Positions 1-5,975 of a stretch of 6,563 nucleotides of DNA are shown piece by piece. The stretch is from JBMNTU01 sp050945895 (lineage in GTDB: Bacteria; Bacillota; Clostridia; Christensenellales; Christensenellaceae): positions 1 to 6,563 of the forward strand of contig JBMNTU010000109.1 of NCBI GenBank assembly GCA_050945895.1. Direction: 5' to 3'. The translations under genes were made by a program, and so were the position numbers. A model generated the notes under the pieces. It did not search any database and had not been told where the DNA came from. It saw nothing but the letters and a program-made list of their open reading frames with translations. Numbering within the stretch: position 1 is the first letter of the stretch; every line of letters begins with the position of its first letter.

Positions 1-562
1 AGATCCCGGTGTTTTCCAGCATGACATTTCCCTCTTTTTTATATCGTGTCAAGAGAGATTTTAAGATACGAGTAACCTTCTCACTCCATACCAAAGCACG
101 CAGTGCGCCCCGATCTTTAGCATCAGATGCTATAGCATTAGCATTTGGAAAGCCATGCTTAAGATCTTTTTCAATAAGGTCAAGCAGCTTATCGAAATTA
201 GGATTTTCTGCGGGTATCGCAGTTGACTTAAAATAATCGGCCAGCTGTTTAAATAGAGTTGATTCTTCCGACTTATACTGCTTTTCACAACCACGGGCAA
301 GATTTGTACAAAGCGCACTAAGCTCCAGGGGAGACAGCTCTTGCATGTCCGAAGGTATGTCCATTATAGGTTTTGGTTTTTTCTCGTTAGCTGTAGCAGA
401 TCCACCCTGCTCCTCAAATTCTGATTTCTCTGCACCACAGAGTGGACAAACCCAATCATCGGGTAAATCTTCCCACTTTGTACCCGGTGCGATGCCTGCT
501 TCCGGTATTCCGTTTGCCTCATCGTAGACAAATCCGCAAACGGTACATACATATTTTACCAC
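1..562 (-). CDS. Rubredoxin-domain redox protein, partial (C-terminus beyond window)
   Basis: Translating the minus strand from a GTG at 562 gives 187 uninterrupted codons that run off the left edge. Residues 3-50 are a canonical rubredoxin: CTVCG (C6, C9), then CPLCG (C39, C42), with the conserved YDEANG, PGTKWEDLP and DDWVCP segments between. These four cysteines would bind one Fe atom for electron transfer in the cytoplasm. A charged linker (about 51-66) follows, then a largely helical region with no canonical rubrerythrin EExxH pair that I can see. The visible end (VWSEKVTRILKS, then MLENTGI) resembles Clostridial proteins I recall as ending in a second rubredoxin-like zinc ribbon; that part lies outside the window. 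The likely role is oxygen or peroxide defence, or electron carriage. GTG is chosen because AAGGGGG lies 7 bases upstream and the nearby ATG is followed at once by a stop in its own frame. Confidence 0.88.
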   Translation of the reverse strand, partial: MVKYVCTVCGFVYDEANGIPEAGIAPGTKWEDLPDDWVCPLCGAEKSEFEEQGGSATANEKKPKPIMDIPSDMQELSPLELSALCTNLARGCEKQYKSEESTLFKQLADYFKSTAIPAENPNFDKLLDLIEKDLKHGFPNANAIASDAKDRGALRALVWSEKVTRILKSLLTRYKKEGNVMLENTGI

Positions 563-569
563 ATCATAA

Positions 570-576
570 CCCCCTT
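570..576 (-). promoter_or_regulatory. Ribosome binding site for the rubredoxin gene, fixing a GTG start
   Basis: The minus strand reads AAGGGGG, then 7 bases, then GTG. The ATG lying between the site and the GTG gives only M-M-W-stop, so GTG is the functional start. I see no convincing sigma-A promoter between 563 and 635, so the promoter is either weak or dependent on read-through. Confidence 0.7.
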
Positions 577-608
577 CATTTGTTTTTGATTTATGTGAGA
601 TTGCATTC

Positions 609-640
609 TCTAAATAAAATAATAAGGCCAACAGCCTATT
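609..640 (-). terminator. Probable intrinsic terminator of the nine-gene cluster
   Basis: On the minus strand AATAGGC (640-634), loop TGTTG, and GCCTTATT (628-621) form a short stem with one bulged base. It is followed by the T-rich run ATTTTATTT. The stem begins inside the TAG stop of the preceding NifX-fold gene, as expected for a compact operon end. The GC part is only three to four pairs, so termination may be incomplete, and some read-through into the rubredoxin gene is possible. Confidence 0.45.
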
Positions 641-992
641 CTCCACATTTGTCATGGTGTTGATGCTCGTGGCAAACAGAACCTGTTGATTTTAAAGAAC
701 CTTGCAAATATGCTTCTACCACAGCTTTAGCATTTCCGCTTGCTCCAAGTATAACCTCTATGCCTTTTTCATTGAAGATATCAATAGCGCCGCCGCCCAT
801 TCCGCCTGATATGATAACATTAACCCCCAAATCGTTTAAAAAGTTGGGCAAAAACCCAGGTCTGTGTCCGGGGTTAGGTATGGACTTGCTGCCAACAATC
901 TTATAATCTTCTACTACATAGATGTTAAAATTCTCGCAATGCCCAAAATGCTCTGTCACCATATCTTTTTCACATGCCACTGCTATTTTCAT
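636..992 (-). CDS. NifX/NifB-type dinitrogenase iron-molybdenum cofactor domain protein (copy B)
   Basis: This 118-residue protein consists of one NifX-fold domain (Pfam family Nitro_FeMo-Co, PF02579). It has the usual start MKIAVAC, an HFGHC segment (H15-C19) and a Gly-rich SGGMGGGA segment, followed by a GIEVILGASG motif. Family members bind or carry metal-sulfur cofactors; most occur in organisms or clusters unrelated to nitrogen fixation, so this is not evidence for nitrogenase. The tail is unusual: C107, H108, H110, H112, H113 and C116 form a Cys/His-rich end that could bind metal. The ATG at 992 has GGAGG six bases upstream, inside the end of the preceding gene. The two genes overlap by 23 bases, so translation is probably coupled. 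It is the last gene of the cluster and a distant paralogue of the NifX-fold protein at 4872-5252. Its cargo cannot be told from sequence. Confidence 0.9.
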   Translation of the reverse strand: MKIAVACEKDMVTEHFGHCENFNIYVVEDYKIVGSKSIPNPGHRPGFLPNFLNDLGVNVIISGGMGGGAIDIFNEKGIEVILGASGNAKAVVEAYLQGSLKSTGSVCHEHQHHDKCGE

Positions 993-1452
993 TTTTTGCC
1001 TCCATTTTTTTCAATATAAATTCCTCTATCATTTCAGCGGCGCATTCAACAAAATCGGAGCATGGCCGTGAATGGTAATACCCGTTACTTCTTTTCTCGG
1101 GCGTTGGGTCGTCAGCACCTCTGTCAAGTCCCAAGAGGTCACGGCAGATGAATGAACCATGTAACTCTTTGAATCTAAATGCCAGAGATTGAATCAGTTT
1201 ATAGTGTTCTGCCTTTGCTTTATCATCCTTGGGATCTGCATATCCTAACTCTATTCCGGCTATCATAAACATGGCTGTAACCGCACCGCACACTTCACGT
1301 AATCGTCCCATTCCGCCGCCAAAGGATGAAGATATCTTTAAAGCTGTTTCAAAATACATACCAATTTCGTCAGAGAAAGCTGCAAAAACCGATTGCGCAC
1401 AGTTATAACCCTGCTCAAATAATTCTTTTGCTCTTTTCGTATGCTCTGACAC
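970..1452 (-). CDS. C_GCAxxG_C_C family protein
   Basis: This 160-residue soluble protein matches the C_GCAxxG_C_C family (PF09719), named for its spaced cysteines. Visible landmarks are GYNCAQSV (C18), GGGMGRLREVCGAVTA (C55), a C at 103 in SFICRDLLG, and RPCSDFVECAAEMIEE (C131, C137). The family is common in anaerobes and often found near redox or metal-cofactor genes. The cysteines suggest a metal or Fe-S site, but the biochemical function is not established. The start is GTG at 1452 (MSEHTK), chosen because a GAGG ribosome site lies about 8 bases upstream and overlaps the stop region of the Mrp gene. Five bases separate the two genes and the next gene overlaps by 23 bases, so all three are likely co-translated. 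There is no signal peptide or membrane segment. Confidence 0.88.
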   Translation of the reverse strand: MSEHTKRAKELFEQGYNCAQSVFAAFSDEIGMYFETALKISSSFGGGMGRLREVCGAVTAMFMIAGIELGYADPKDDKAKAEHYKLIQSLAFRFKELHGSFICRDLLGLDRGADDPTPEKRSNGYYHSRPCSDFVECAAEMIEEFILKKMEAKNENSSGM

Positions 1453-1457
1453 ACTGT

Positions 1458-2288
1458 TTACCTCATTTCTTCTATCTTTTGTGCAGCTGAATCAAGCCAA
1501 TTGCCCTCAAACAACTCAATCATACCCTTATCGCAAGCTGCGGCTAGTTTTGAATCAACTGGCAAAGACGCGAGTACTTTAAGCCCATGTTTTTTTGCAA
1601 TATCCTCAATATGACTTTCGCCGAATACATTGATCTTCTTACCACAATCCGGGCATGCGGCATAACTCATATTTTCAACCAAACCGAGTATTGGAATGTT
1701 CATCATTTTGGCCATGTTCACAGCCTTGGAGACTATCATTGACACCATCTCCTGCGGCGATGTCACAATAATCAGCGCATCCACGGCAATGGATTGGAAA
1801 ACCGTCAGCGGCACATCTCCGGTTCCAGGAGGCATATCAATGAACATATAATCGACGTCGCCCCAGATTACATCCGACCAAAACTGTTTTACCGTTCCGG
1901 CTAATATCGGCCCGCGCCAAACGACGGGATCTGTCTCATTCTCAAGCAACAAATTTACTGACATTATGCCGATGCCGGTTTTGCTTTTTACCGGAAATAT
2001 TCCCAATTCGCTTCCTGCAGCTTTTTCTTTGATGCCGAACATTTTAGGGATGGATGGCCCAGTGATATCCGCATCTAGTATGGCACTTGAATACCCTCTG
2101 CGGTTCATGATGACCGCCAGCAATCCAGTAATAAGCGACTTTCCTACGCCACCTTTACCACTGACGATACCAACCACTTTTTTTACATGGCTTAACTCGT
2201 TCAGCTTTGCGGAAAAATCCTCTGTTACCTTTCTTTCACCGCATTCTTCGGTGCACTCCCCACAATTTTGGTTACAATTTTCACTCAT
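1458..2288 (-). CDS. Mrp/NBP35-family P-loop ATPase (Fe-S cluster carrier)
   Basis: This 276-residue cytoplasmic ATPase belongs to the Mrp/ApbC/NBP35 group of Fe-S cluster carriers. The deviant Walker A motif GKGGVGKS is at 44-51. It is followed by LDADITGPSIPKMFG (71-85), WRGP (124-127) and the Walker B/switch region DMPPGTGD (151-158). A CPDC pair (C212, C215) near the C-terminus matches the cysteines that hold a bridging 4Fe-4S cluster at the dimer interface in this family. The N-terminus adds a second cysteine set, C5, C9, C12 and C16, reminiscent of the N-terminal cluster of NBP35 but with shorter spacing. I take ATG at 2288 as the start: GGAG lies six bases upstream. An in-frame TTG at 2300 would add MEKN but would overlap that ribosome site. 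It follows the MBL gene by 15 bases. Confidence 0.93.
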   Translation of the reverse strand: MSENCNQNCGECTEECGERKVTEDFSAKLNELSHVKKVVGIVSGKGGVGKSLITGLLAVIMNRRGYSSAILDADITGPSIPKMFGIKEKAAGSELGIFPVKSKTGIGIMSVNLLLENETDPVVWRGPILAGTVKQFWSDVIWGDVDYMFIDMPPGTGDVPLTVFQSIAVDALIIVTSPQEMVSMIVSKAVNMAKMMNIPILGLVENMSYAACPDCGKKINVFGESHIEDIAKKHGLKVLASLPVDSKLAAACDKGMIELFEGNWLDSAAQKIEEMR

Positions 2289-2294
2289 GTTCTT

Positions 2295-2298
2295 CTCC
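2295..2298 (-). promoter_or_regulatory. Ribosome binding site fixing the ATG start of the Mrp gene
   Basis: GGAG lies six bases before the ATG at 2288. The competing TTG at 2300 shares its last G with this site and has no ribosome site of its own at a sensible distance, so the shorter protein beginning MSENCNQNC is preferred. Confidence 0.75.
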
Positions 2299-2303
2299 AA
2301 AAG

Positions 2304-3125
2304 TTATAAATTTAACACACTGCCCGTTGCGAGATATTCGATCTGATCTCCCATAACCGTTTTTAACTGATTATAGGATTTCAAGCCGGTGCAATGGCAG
2401 GTGTAGTATTGCGCATTCGTCTCCTTGAGCTTTTCTCCGATTTGCTGTACAAGCGCCGCATCTTCACTCTTTTTAGTAGAATGATTATACAGGTGAAAAC
2501 CGCCGAAAACATAATCCGGATTTCTTTTTTTGATATGTTTGAAGTGTTTGATAATATTGACGATTCCGTTATGGGCACAACCTGCGAACAAAAAAGTCTT
2601 TCCCGCTTCCGTAATAATCAGGTTCTGTTCATGCTCAAACGTATCCTCAATGATTGCACCGTCTTTCTTCATCATTAGTGTTTTATTGAATGACGGCATC
2701 AGCTCTTTCCCCGGAATATTCGAGAACACCTCAATTCCTTGATTAATGAAGAAACGCTCCGAGGTATATATAAAACGCTTGTTGTTCTTATGATTATGTG
2801 CAAGGCCAATATATTCCTGCCTATTCGGTCGGTTGGAAAAAAACCTTCCCAGCGCTTTTGGGTGCAGATATATCGGTGTTTTCGTGTTTTCACTAAAAAA
2901 CTGCATTAAACCGCCTCCGTGATCAACATGTCCGTGGGATATTACAACCAGATCTACCTCGCTGAGATTGACATCTAGCTTTTGAGCATTTTTCAGGAAC
3001 ACATTCGTTTCCCCAACATCAAATAGCATTTTATGGCCGCATGATTCCATATACAGGCTCAGACCGTGCTCTGTTTTAAACTTCTCTGAAATTGCGGTGT
3101 TTTCAGCCAGTACTTTAATAATCAT
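2304..3125 (-). CDS. MBL-fold metallohydrolase, COG1237 type
   Basis: This 273-residue protein has the metallo-beta-lactamase fold. The metal motif HGHVDHGGG is at 64-72 (H64, H66, D68, H69). Later landmarks are FEHEQNLII (H166), AGCAHNGIVNI (H186), FGGFHL (H212) and the closing CHCTG (244-248) before a TGS segment. This set is typical of COG1237, the branch that includes archaeal dihydropterin-type synthases in molybdopterin-like or methanopterin biosynthesis; many bacterial members are uncharacterised. Here it lies between ferredoxin-type MinD ATPases and an Mrp ATPase, which suggests work on a cofactor, scaffold or small molecule of the same pathway. Catalysis is inferred, and the substrate is unknown. 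The ATG at 3125 has GAGGA seven bases upstream. That site lies inside a 14-codon frame filling the 37-base gap to the upstream ATPase. No signal peptide. Confidence 0.9.
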   Translation of the reverse strand: MIIKVLAENTAISEKFKTEHGLSLYMESCGHKMLFDVGETNVFLKNAQKLDVNLSEVDLVVISHGHVDHGGGLMQFFSENTKTPIYLHPKALGRFFSNRPNRQEYIGLAHNHKNNKRFIYTSERFFINQGIEVFSNIPGKELMPSFNKTLMMKKDGAIIEDTFEHEQNLIITEAGKTFLFAGCAHNGIVNIIKHFKHIKKRNPDYVFGGFHLYNHSTKKSEDAALVQQIGEKLKETNAQYYTCHCTGLKSYNQLKTVMGDQIEYLATGSVLNL

Positions 3126-3166
3126 AACAATTCCTCAATCTTTTCAACTGAGTCCGAAACCTTCAT
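3122..3166 (-). CDS. Possible 14-residue coupling ORF between the second ATPase and the MBL gene
   Basis: The minus strand encodes MKVSDSVEKIEELL and stop. Its ATG overlaps the TGA of the upstream ATPase as ATGA, and its own TGA overlaps the ATG of the MBL gene in the same ATGA arrangement, so it fills the 37-base gap exactly. It has no strong ribosome site, only purine-rich AAAGAAATGGA, so it could be translated only by re-initiation. The peptide would be a short amphipathic helix. It may be a coupling device that carries ribosomes across the gap, a remnant of a lost gene, or chance. Nothing in the peptide matches a family I know. Confidence 0.3.
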   Translation of the reverse strand: MKVSDSVEKIEELL

Positions 3167-4044
3167 TCCATTTCTTTTATTTTCCTTTGCTGAATTGCTT
3201 TTACGATCTCTTTTAATTTCTCCCACATTGTCAAAATAGCAATGGACGCCGGACTGTTCTCATAGGAAGTTATGGGCTTTAATTCGTTGATGGATTTTAT
3301 GACTGTCTCATCAAATGGGATTTCTCCAACAAGCATTATGCCTTGCTCAGCACAATAGTTTTTAATATCTCCGGTAATCTTCGTATTGATATCATACTTA
3401 TTGATACATACAAGCGTTGGGATGCCAAAATGCCTGCATAATTCCGCAACGCGTTGTAAGTCGTTTATTCCCGACAATGTTGGCTCTGCGACCAGCAAAA
3501 CTAGGTCGGTAGCGGTAACCGAGGATATGACGGGGCATCCAATACCCGGGGAACCATCGATAATAAGAATATTATCATCCTCTAGATACTTTCGCGCATT
3601 TTTTCGAAGTTGCGTAATCAGTTTCCCCGAACCATCGCTCCCAACCGTCATCTTTGCGCGGGACAGCATCCCGTTTGAAGTTTTAGTTAAAAAAATATCT
3701 GCGCTCTTCTGGGGTTTAATAGAAATCGCTTTTTCCGGACATACCAGAGCACACGCGCCGCAGCCTTCACAATTAATCTCGTCAATCTTGTAATCGTATA
3801 TTGCATCGAACCGGCATACAGTTGAGCATATCCCGCAATGCGTACAAAAACGGCTGTCGATGACTGCTTTTTTTGCGGCATAGAAACTCTCTTTTTTTAT
3901 ATCCTTGCCGCCAAAGTATAAATATAGGTTTGGCGCGTCTACATCGCAATCCGCCTTAACGGAATTATTGCTGAGTGATGCAAGCGCCACAGCGATCATG
4001 GTTTTTCCGGTACCACCTTTTCCGCTTATTATTGTCAGTTCCAT
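3163..4044 (-). CDS. MinD-superfamily P-loop ATPase with inserted ferredoxin domain (second of pair)
   Basis: This 293-residue protein is of the COG1149 type. Walker A GKGGTGKT is at 8-15 with signature Lys9, followed by ADCDVDAPN (31-39). An inserted 2[4Fe-4S] ferredoxin module has C67, C70, C73, C77 and C92, C95, C98, C102. The Walker B-like segment IIDGSPGIGC is at 161-170, and VAEPTLSG and CINKYD follow. The family couples ATP binding to Fe-S cluster chemistry; it is found in pairs in many anaerobes and, in Desulfovibrio, in the orange-protein cluster. Its ATG at 4044 overlaps the end of the preceding paralogue by ten bases, with AAGGAGG seven bases upstream. The tandem arrangement suggests the two proteins form a heterodimer. 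The C-terminal tail is Lys- and Glu-rich. It lies directly upstream of the MBL gene. Confidence 0.93.
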   Translation of the reverse strand: MELTIISGKGGTGKTMIAVALASLSNNSVKADCDVDAPNLYLYFGGKDIKKESFYAAKKAVIDSRFCTHCGICSTVCRFDAIYDYKIDEINCEGCGACALVCPEKAISIKPQKSADIFLTKTSNGMLSRAKMTVGSDGSGKLITQLRKNARKYLEDDNILIIDGSPGIGCPVISSVTATDLVLLVAEPTLSGINDLQRVAELCRHFGIPTLVCINKYDINTKITGDIKNYCAEQGIMLVGEIPFDETVIKSINELKPITSYENSPASIAILTMWEKLKEIVKAIQQRKIKEME

Positions 4045-4868
4045 GAAAACGCCTCCTTCACTTTATCTGCGATTCTAGCATAAGACAAGTGAAACTCAGG
4101 CAACTTGCTTATTATTTGTCCTTCAGAATAAGCTTCTGCAGCTTTTTTAGCATAGGGAATGCTGCCGAGCAATTTTATTCTATTTTCGCTACAGTATTTC
4201 TGGATCATTGCATCATTGTTTTGGCTTTTATTGATTACCACAGCAAAAGGAATATTCATTTGCCTCAGAAGTTCAACGGCGATCGACATATCATGAAGGC
4301 CTAAGACGGTAGGCTCAGTAACAATAACCGCAGCATCTGAACGCCTTAGCGTATTCACCACATTGCATGAGGTTCCGGGTGCTGCGTCCAGAATATTGTT
4401 TTTGGATATATTGAGGTTTCTAAGAAGCTGACGGATGACCGGAACAGCCATATGCTCTCCCACATTCATAATCCCCCGGACGCACTCCACTCCGTGCGCT
4501 GCGCCTTTTTCCACCGAACCGACAGGTCTTGGCAGATAGGTGATCGCTCCTGGATCGCATACGATTTCGCAGGCATGGCATCCGTGACATAACGTAGGAA
4601 AAAGCATTATATTCTTTTTAGTAGCCGCTAAAGCGTTATATTGACAGGCCCTGGCGCACTGACCGCACAGCGTGCATTTATCGCTGTCTATCACAGGGTA
4701 TTCTACGAAGACTTTCTCTGCAGTGATATGTTCCGGCCTGAGAAATATGAACCCGTTTGGCTCCTCTACATCACAATCAAAATAACAGGCCTGCATCAGC
4801 ACCGCCAAATTCACAGCAACCGTTGTTTTGCCGGTACCGCCTTTTCCACTTAAGATACACAGATTCAC
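4035..4868 (-). CDS. MinD-superfamily P-loop ATPase with inserted ferredoxin domain (first of pair)
   Basis: This 277-residue paralogue of the next gene has the same layout. Walker A GKGGTGKTT is at 8-16, FDCDVEEPNG at 30-39, and two 4Fe-4S motifs use C65, C68, C71, C75 and C94, C97, C100, C104. Walker B-like ILDAAPGTSC is at 159-168, followed by VTEPTVLGLHD and VINKSQ. In the second cluster motif the usual Pro after the last Cys is replaced by Asp (CDPGAI), a minor variation. The start is GTG at 4868 (MNLCILSG). The best ribosome site, GGAGG, lies 10 bases upstream and overlaps the end of the NifX-fold gene, only three bases away. The close packing of NifX-fold protein and two ATPases is the typical core of orange-protein-like clusters. 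A role in cluster assembly or transfer is inferred. Confidence 0.93.
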   Translation of the reverse strand: MNLCILSGKGGTGKTTVAVNLAVLMQACYFDCDVEEPNGFIFLRPEHITAEKVFVEYPVIDSDKCTLCGQCARACQYNALAATKKNIMLFPTLCHGCHACEIVCDPGAITYLPRPVGSVEKGAAHGVECVRGIMNVGEHMAVPVIRQLLRNLNISKNNILDAAPGTSCNVVNTLRRSDAAVIVTEPTVLGLHDMSIAVELLRQMNIPFAVVINKSQNNDAMIQKYCSENRIKLLGSIPYAKKAAEAYSEGQIISKLPEFHLSYARIADKVKEAFSWN

Positions 4869-4871
4869 CCG

Positions 4872-5252
4872 TTAAATACCTCCCCACCTTCGCCCCATAC
4901 CGAAATGAGCAGCTCCAGCTTCTGAAATTTCCTCCAGTTTTGCCTCTCTAAAGAGCTGTATTGCTTTCTCGATCGTGGCAGCGCCGATTCGGAATACTTT
5001 TATACCGTTGCCCTTGATGACGTTGTATGCATTGGGGCCCATATTACCGGTGAGTATGATTTCGACATCTTCGTCAATCATCTGCTGTGCCGCCGCAATA
5101 CCCGCACCGCCGCCTGCCTGCTGCGCATTGTTTGAAATAAAGCGATACGAGTTATCATTTGTGTCGTATATTGCAAAATGGCTGCAACGTCCAAAGCGAG
5201 GGTCAGCAGAACTTGAAATTGCTTGCCCCGTGCTGGAAACTCCGATTTTCAT
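4872..5252 (-). CDS. NifX/NifB-type dinitrogenase iron-molybdenum cofactor domain protein (copy A, ORP-like position)
   Basis: This 126-residue protein has one NifX-fold domain (PF02579): MKIGVSSTG, DPRFGRCSHFAIYD (R19-C23), NNAQQAGGGAGIAAAQ, LTGNMGPNAY and KVFRIGA. The tail is Gly-, Met- and Arg-rich (FGMGRRWGGI), a common feature of small family members in anaerobes. It lies directly upstream of the two MinD-type ATPases. In sulfate reducers this position is occupied by the orange protein, which carries a Mo-Cu sulfide cluster, but other family members bind other cargo, so the metal here is unknown. The ATG at 5252 has GAGGAGG seven bases upstream. It is 30 bases downstream of the DUF134 gene. 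The second, divergent copy at 636-992 closes the cluster, so the two may carry the same cofactor at different stages or two different cofactors. Confidence 0.92.
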   Translation of the reverse strand: MKIGVSSTGQAISSSADPRFGRCSHFAIYDTNDNSYRFISNNAQQAGGGAGIAAAQQMIDEDVEIILTGNMGPNAYNVIKGNGIKVFRIGAATIEKAIQLFREAKLEEISEAGAAHFGMGRRWGGI

Positions 5253-5282
5253 GATTACGCCTCCTCATTTTTACCGTGCGAG

Positions 5283-5639
5283 TTAAAATCCTCTGCCGCA
5301 TCGATGTCTCAGGCAACCCCCGCAGCGACAGGTTTTTTCAAGCCCGTCACAAAGCTGATAGTCACCGCCTTCAATTGTAAGAATTTTTCCATGAACAAGT
5401 GAATCCGCGAGTTTGTATCTGGCCTCATTATAGATGCCCTGAACCGTAGTGCGGGCTATATTCATTTGCTTTGCGCATTCTTCCTGCGTAAAACCCTCAA
5501 GATCAATGAGCCGAATCGTTTCATACTCGTCCACGGTCATGGTTACAAAGTCATCTTCATTGCTCGGACTGTTCAATGGTCCAAACCGGTTGCGTTCCGG
5601 AAGGCAACACACTTTCCTCCATTTTTTTGGCCTAGGCAT
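5283..5639 (-). CDS. DUF134 (UPF0251) helix-turn-helix regulator with Cys-rich tail
   Basis: This 118-residue protein opens with the DUF134 hallmark MPRPKKWRKVCCLP, followed by TMTVDEYETIRLID and a helix-turn-helix of the sigma-70 region 4 type, FTQEECAKQMNIARTTVQG (about residues 50-68). DUF134 proteins are putative DNA-binding regulators usually found next to NifX-fold genes. The C-terminal tail carries C97, C104, C106, C109 and C114, and C11 and C12 lie near the N-terminus. A metal or Fe-S sensing role is therefore plausible, but I have no direct evidence for it. It is the second gene of the cluster and could control the promoter at 5999-6026. The ATG at 5639 has GAGGTG five bases upstream. 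A terminator-like hairpin stands between it and the preceding gene, so its level may be lower than that of the first gene. Confidence 0.9.
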   Translation of the reverse strand: MPRPKKWRKVCCLPERNRFGPLNSPSNEDDFVTMTVDEYETIRLIDLEGFTQEECAKQMNIARTTVQGIYNEARYKLADSLVHGKILTIEGGDYQLCDGLEKTCRCGGCLRHRCGRGF

Positions 5640-5660
5640 TCATTCACCTCATGCAAGTAT

Positions 5661-5689
5661 AAAAGTGAGGGAGCGTCCTCCCTTACTTT
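5661..5689 (-). terminator. Hairpin with T-run between DUF5320 and DUF134 genes (possible partial terminator)
   Basis: On the minus strand AAAGTAAGGGAG (5689-5678), tetraloop GACG, and CTCCCTCACTTT (5673-5662) form a 12-base stem with a single A-C mismatch, followed directly by TTATACTT (one more T at 5661). This is the shape of an intrinsic terminator, but genes continue downstream with no second promoter that I can see, so it probably lets part of the transcription through. It may also protect the 3' end of the first gene's mRNA. Confidence 0.6.
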
Positions 5690-5696
5690 CAAGCTG

Positions 5697-5954
5697 TTAA
5701 TTGTTTTCTAATTGCTTATTTACGATATCCAACCGTCTTTCGAGAAACTCCTTTTGTGCTTGAAGCACTTCTTTAGGCATCTCAGTTACAGCATCTGGGA
5801 TAGCATAGTATCTGCTCCCGCGTCCAAAACCCCGCCTGCAACCCAACCCGAGTCCCAAGCTCGTATTGTATTGACTTGATACAACGCAACATCCGAGTCC
5901 TCTTCCAGTACGTGCTCCATTGCCTAAAGGTCCCGTTCCATCTCTGCCTGGCAT
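5697..5954 (-). CDS. DUF5320 domain protein
   Basis: This 85-residue protein begins MPGRDGTGPLGNGARTGRG, the start pattern of DUF5320 proteins. A Gly- and Arg-rich stretch follows with C22, C23 and C39, then a charged C-terminal helix, EMPKEVLQAQKEFLERRLDI, that is likely to form a short coiled coil (about 58-85). DUF5320 members commonly accompany NifX-fold and DUF134 genes in anaerobes; their function is unknown. The ATG at 5954 has AAGGAGGTG five bases upstream, an excellent ribosome site, and the gene is the first behind the consensus promoter, so it is expected to be strongly expressed. A partial terminator follows it. There is no signal peptide or membrane segment. Confidence 0.88.
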   Translation of the reverse strand: MPGRDGTGPLGNGARTGRGLGCCVVSSQYNTSLGLGLGCRRGFGRGSRYYAIPDAVTEMPKEVLQAQKEFLERRLDIVNKQLENN

Positions 5955-5975
5955 ATTGACACCTCCTTATGTTTT

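Noticed and set aside
1..370. Calling the region after the rubredoxin domain a rubrerythrin diiron domain
   Set aside because: I cannot find the paired EExxH-type metal ligands in the visible part, so only the rubredoxin domain is claimed.
2300..2300. TTG start adding four residues to the Mrp protein
   Set aside because: It overlaps the GGAG ribosome site that serves the ATG at 2288 and has no site of its own.
1966..2346. Plus-strand open frame of 126 codons
   Set aside because: It lies antisense to the well-conserved Mrp gene, has no recognisable domain and no clear ribosome site.
3386..3793. Plus-strand open frame of 135 codons
   Set aside because: It is antisense to the ferredoxin-MinD ATPase and shows no family motif; its sequence is a shadow of the P-loop gene.
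636..5252. Reading the NifX/NifB-type proteins as evidence for nitrogen fixation
   Set aside because: No nifHDK, nifB radical-SAM or nifEN sequence is present, and stand-alone NifX-fold proteins are widespread in organisms that do not fix nitrogen.
4975..5286. Plus-strand open frame of 103 codons
   Set aside because: It is antisense to NifX-fold protein A, with no domain.
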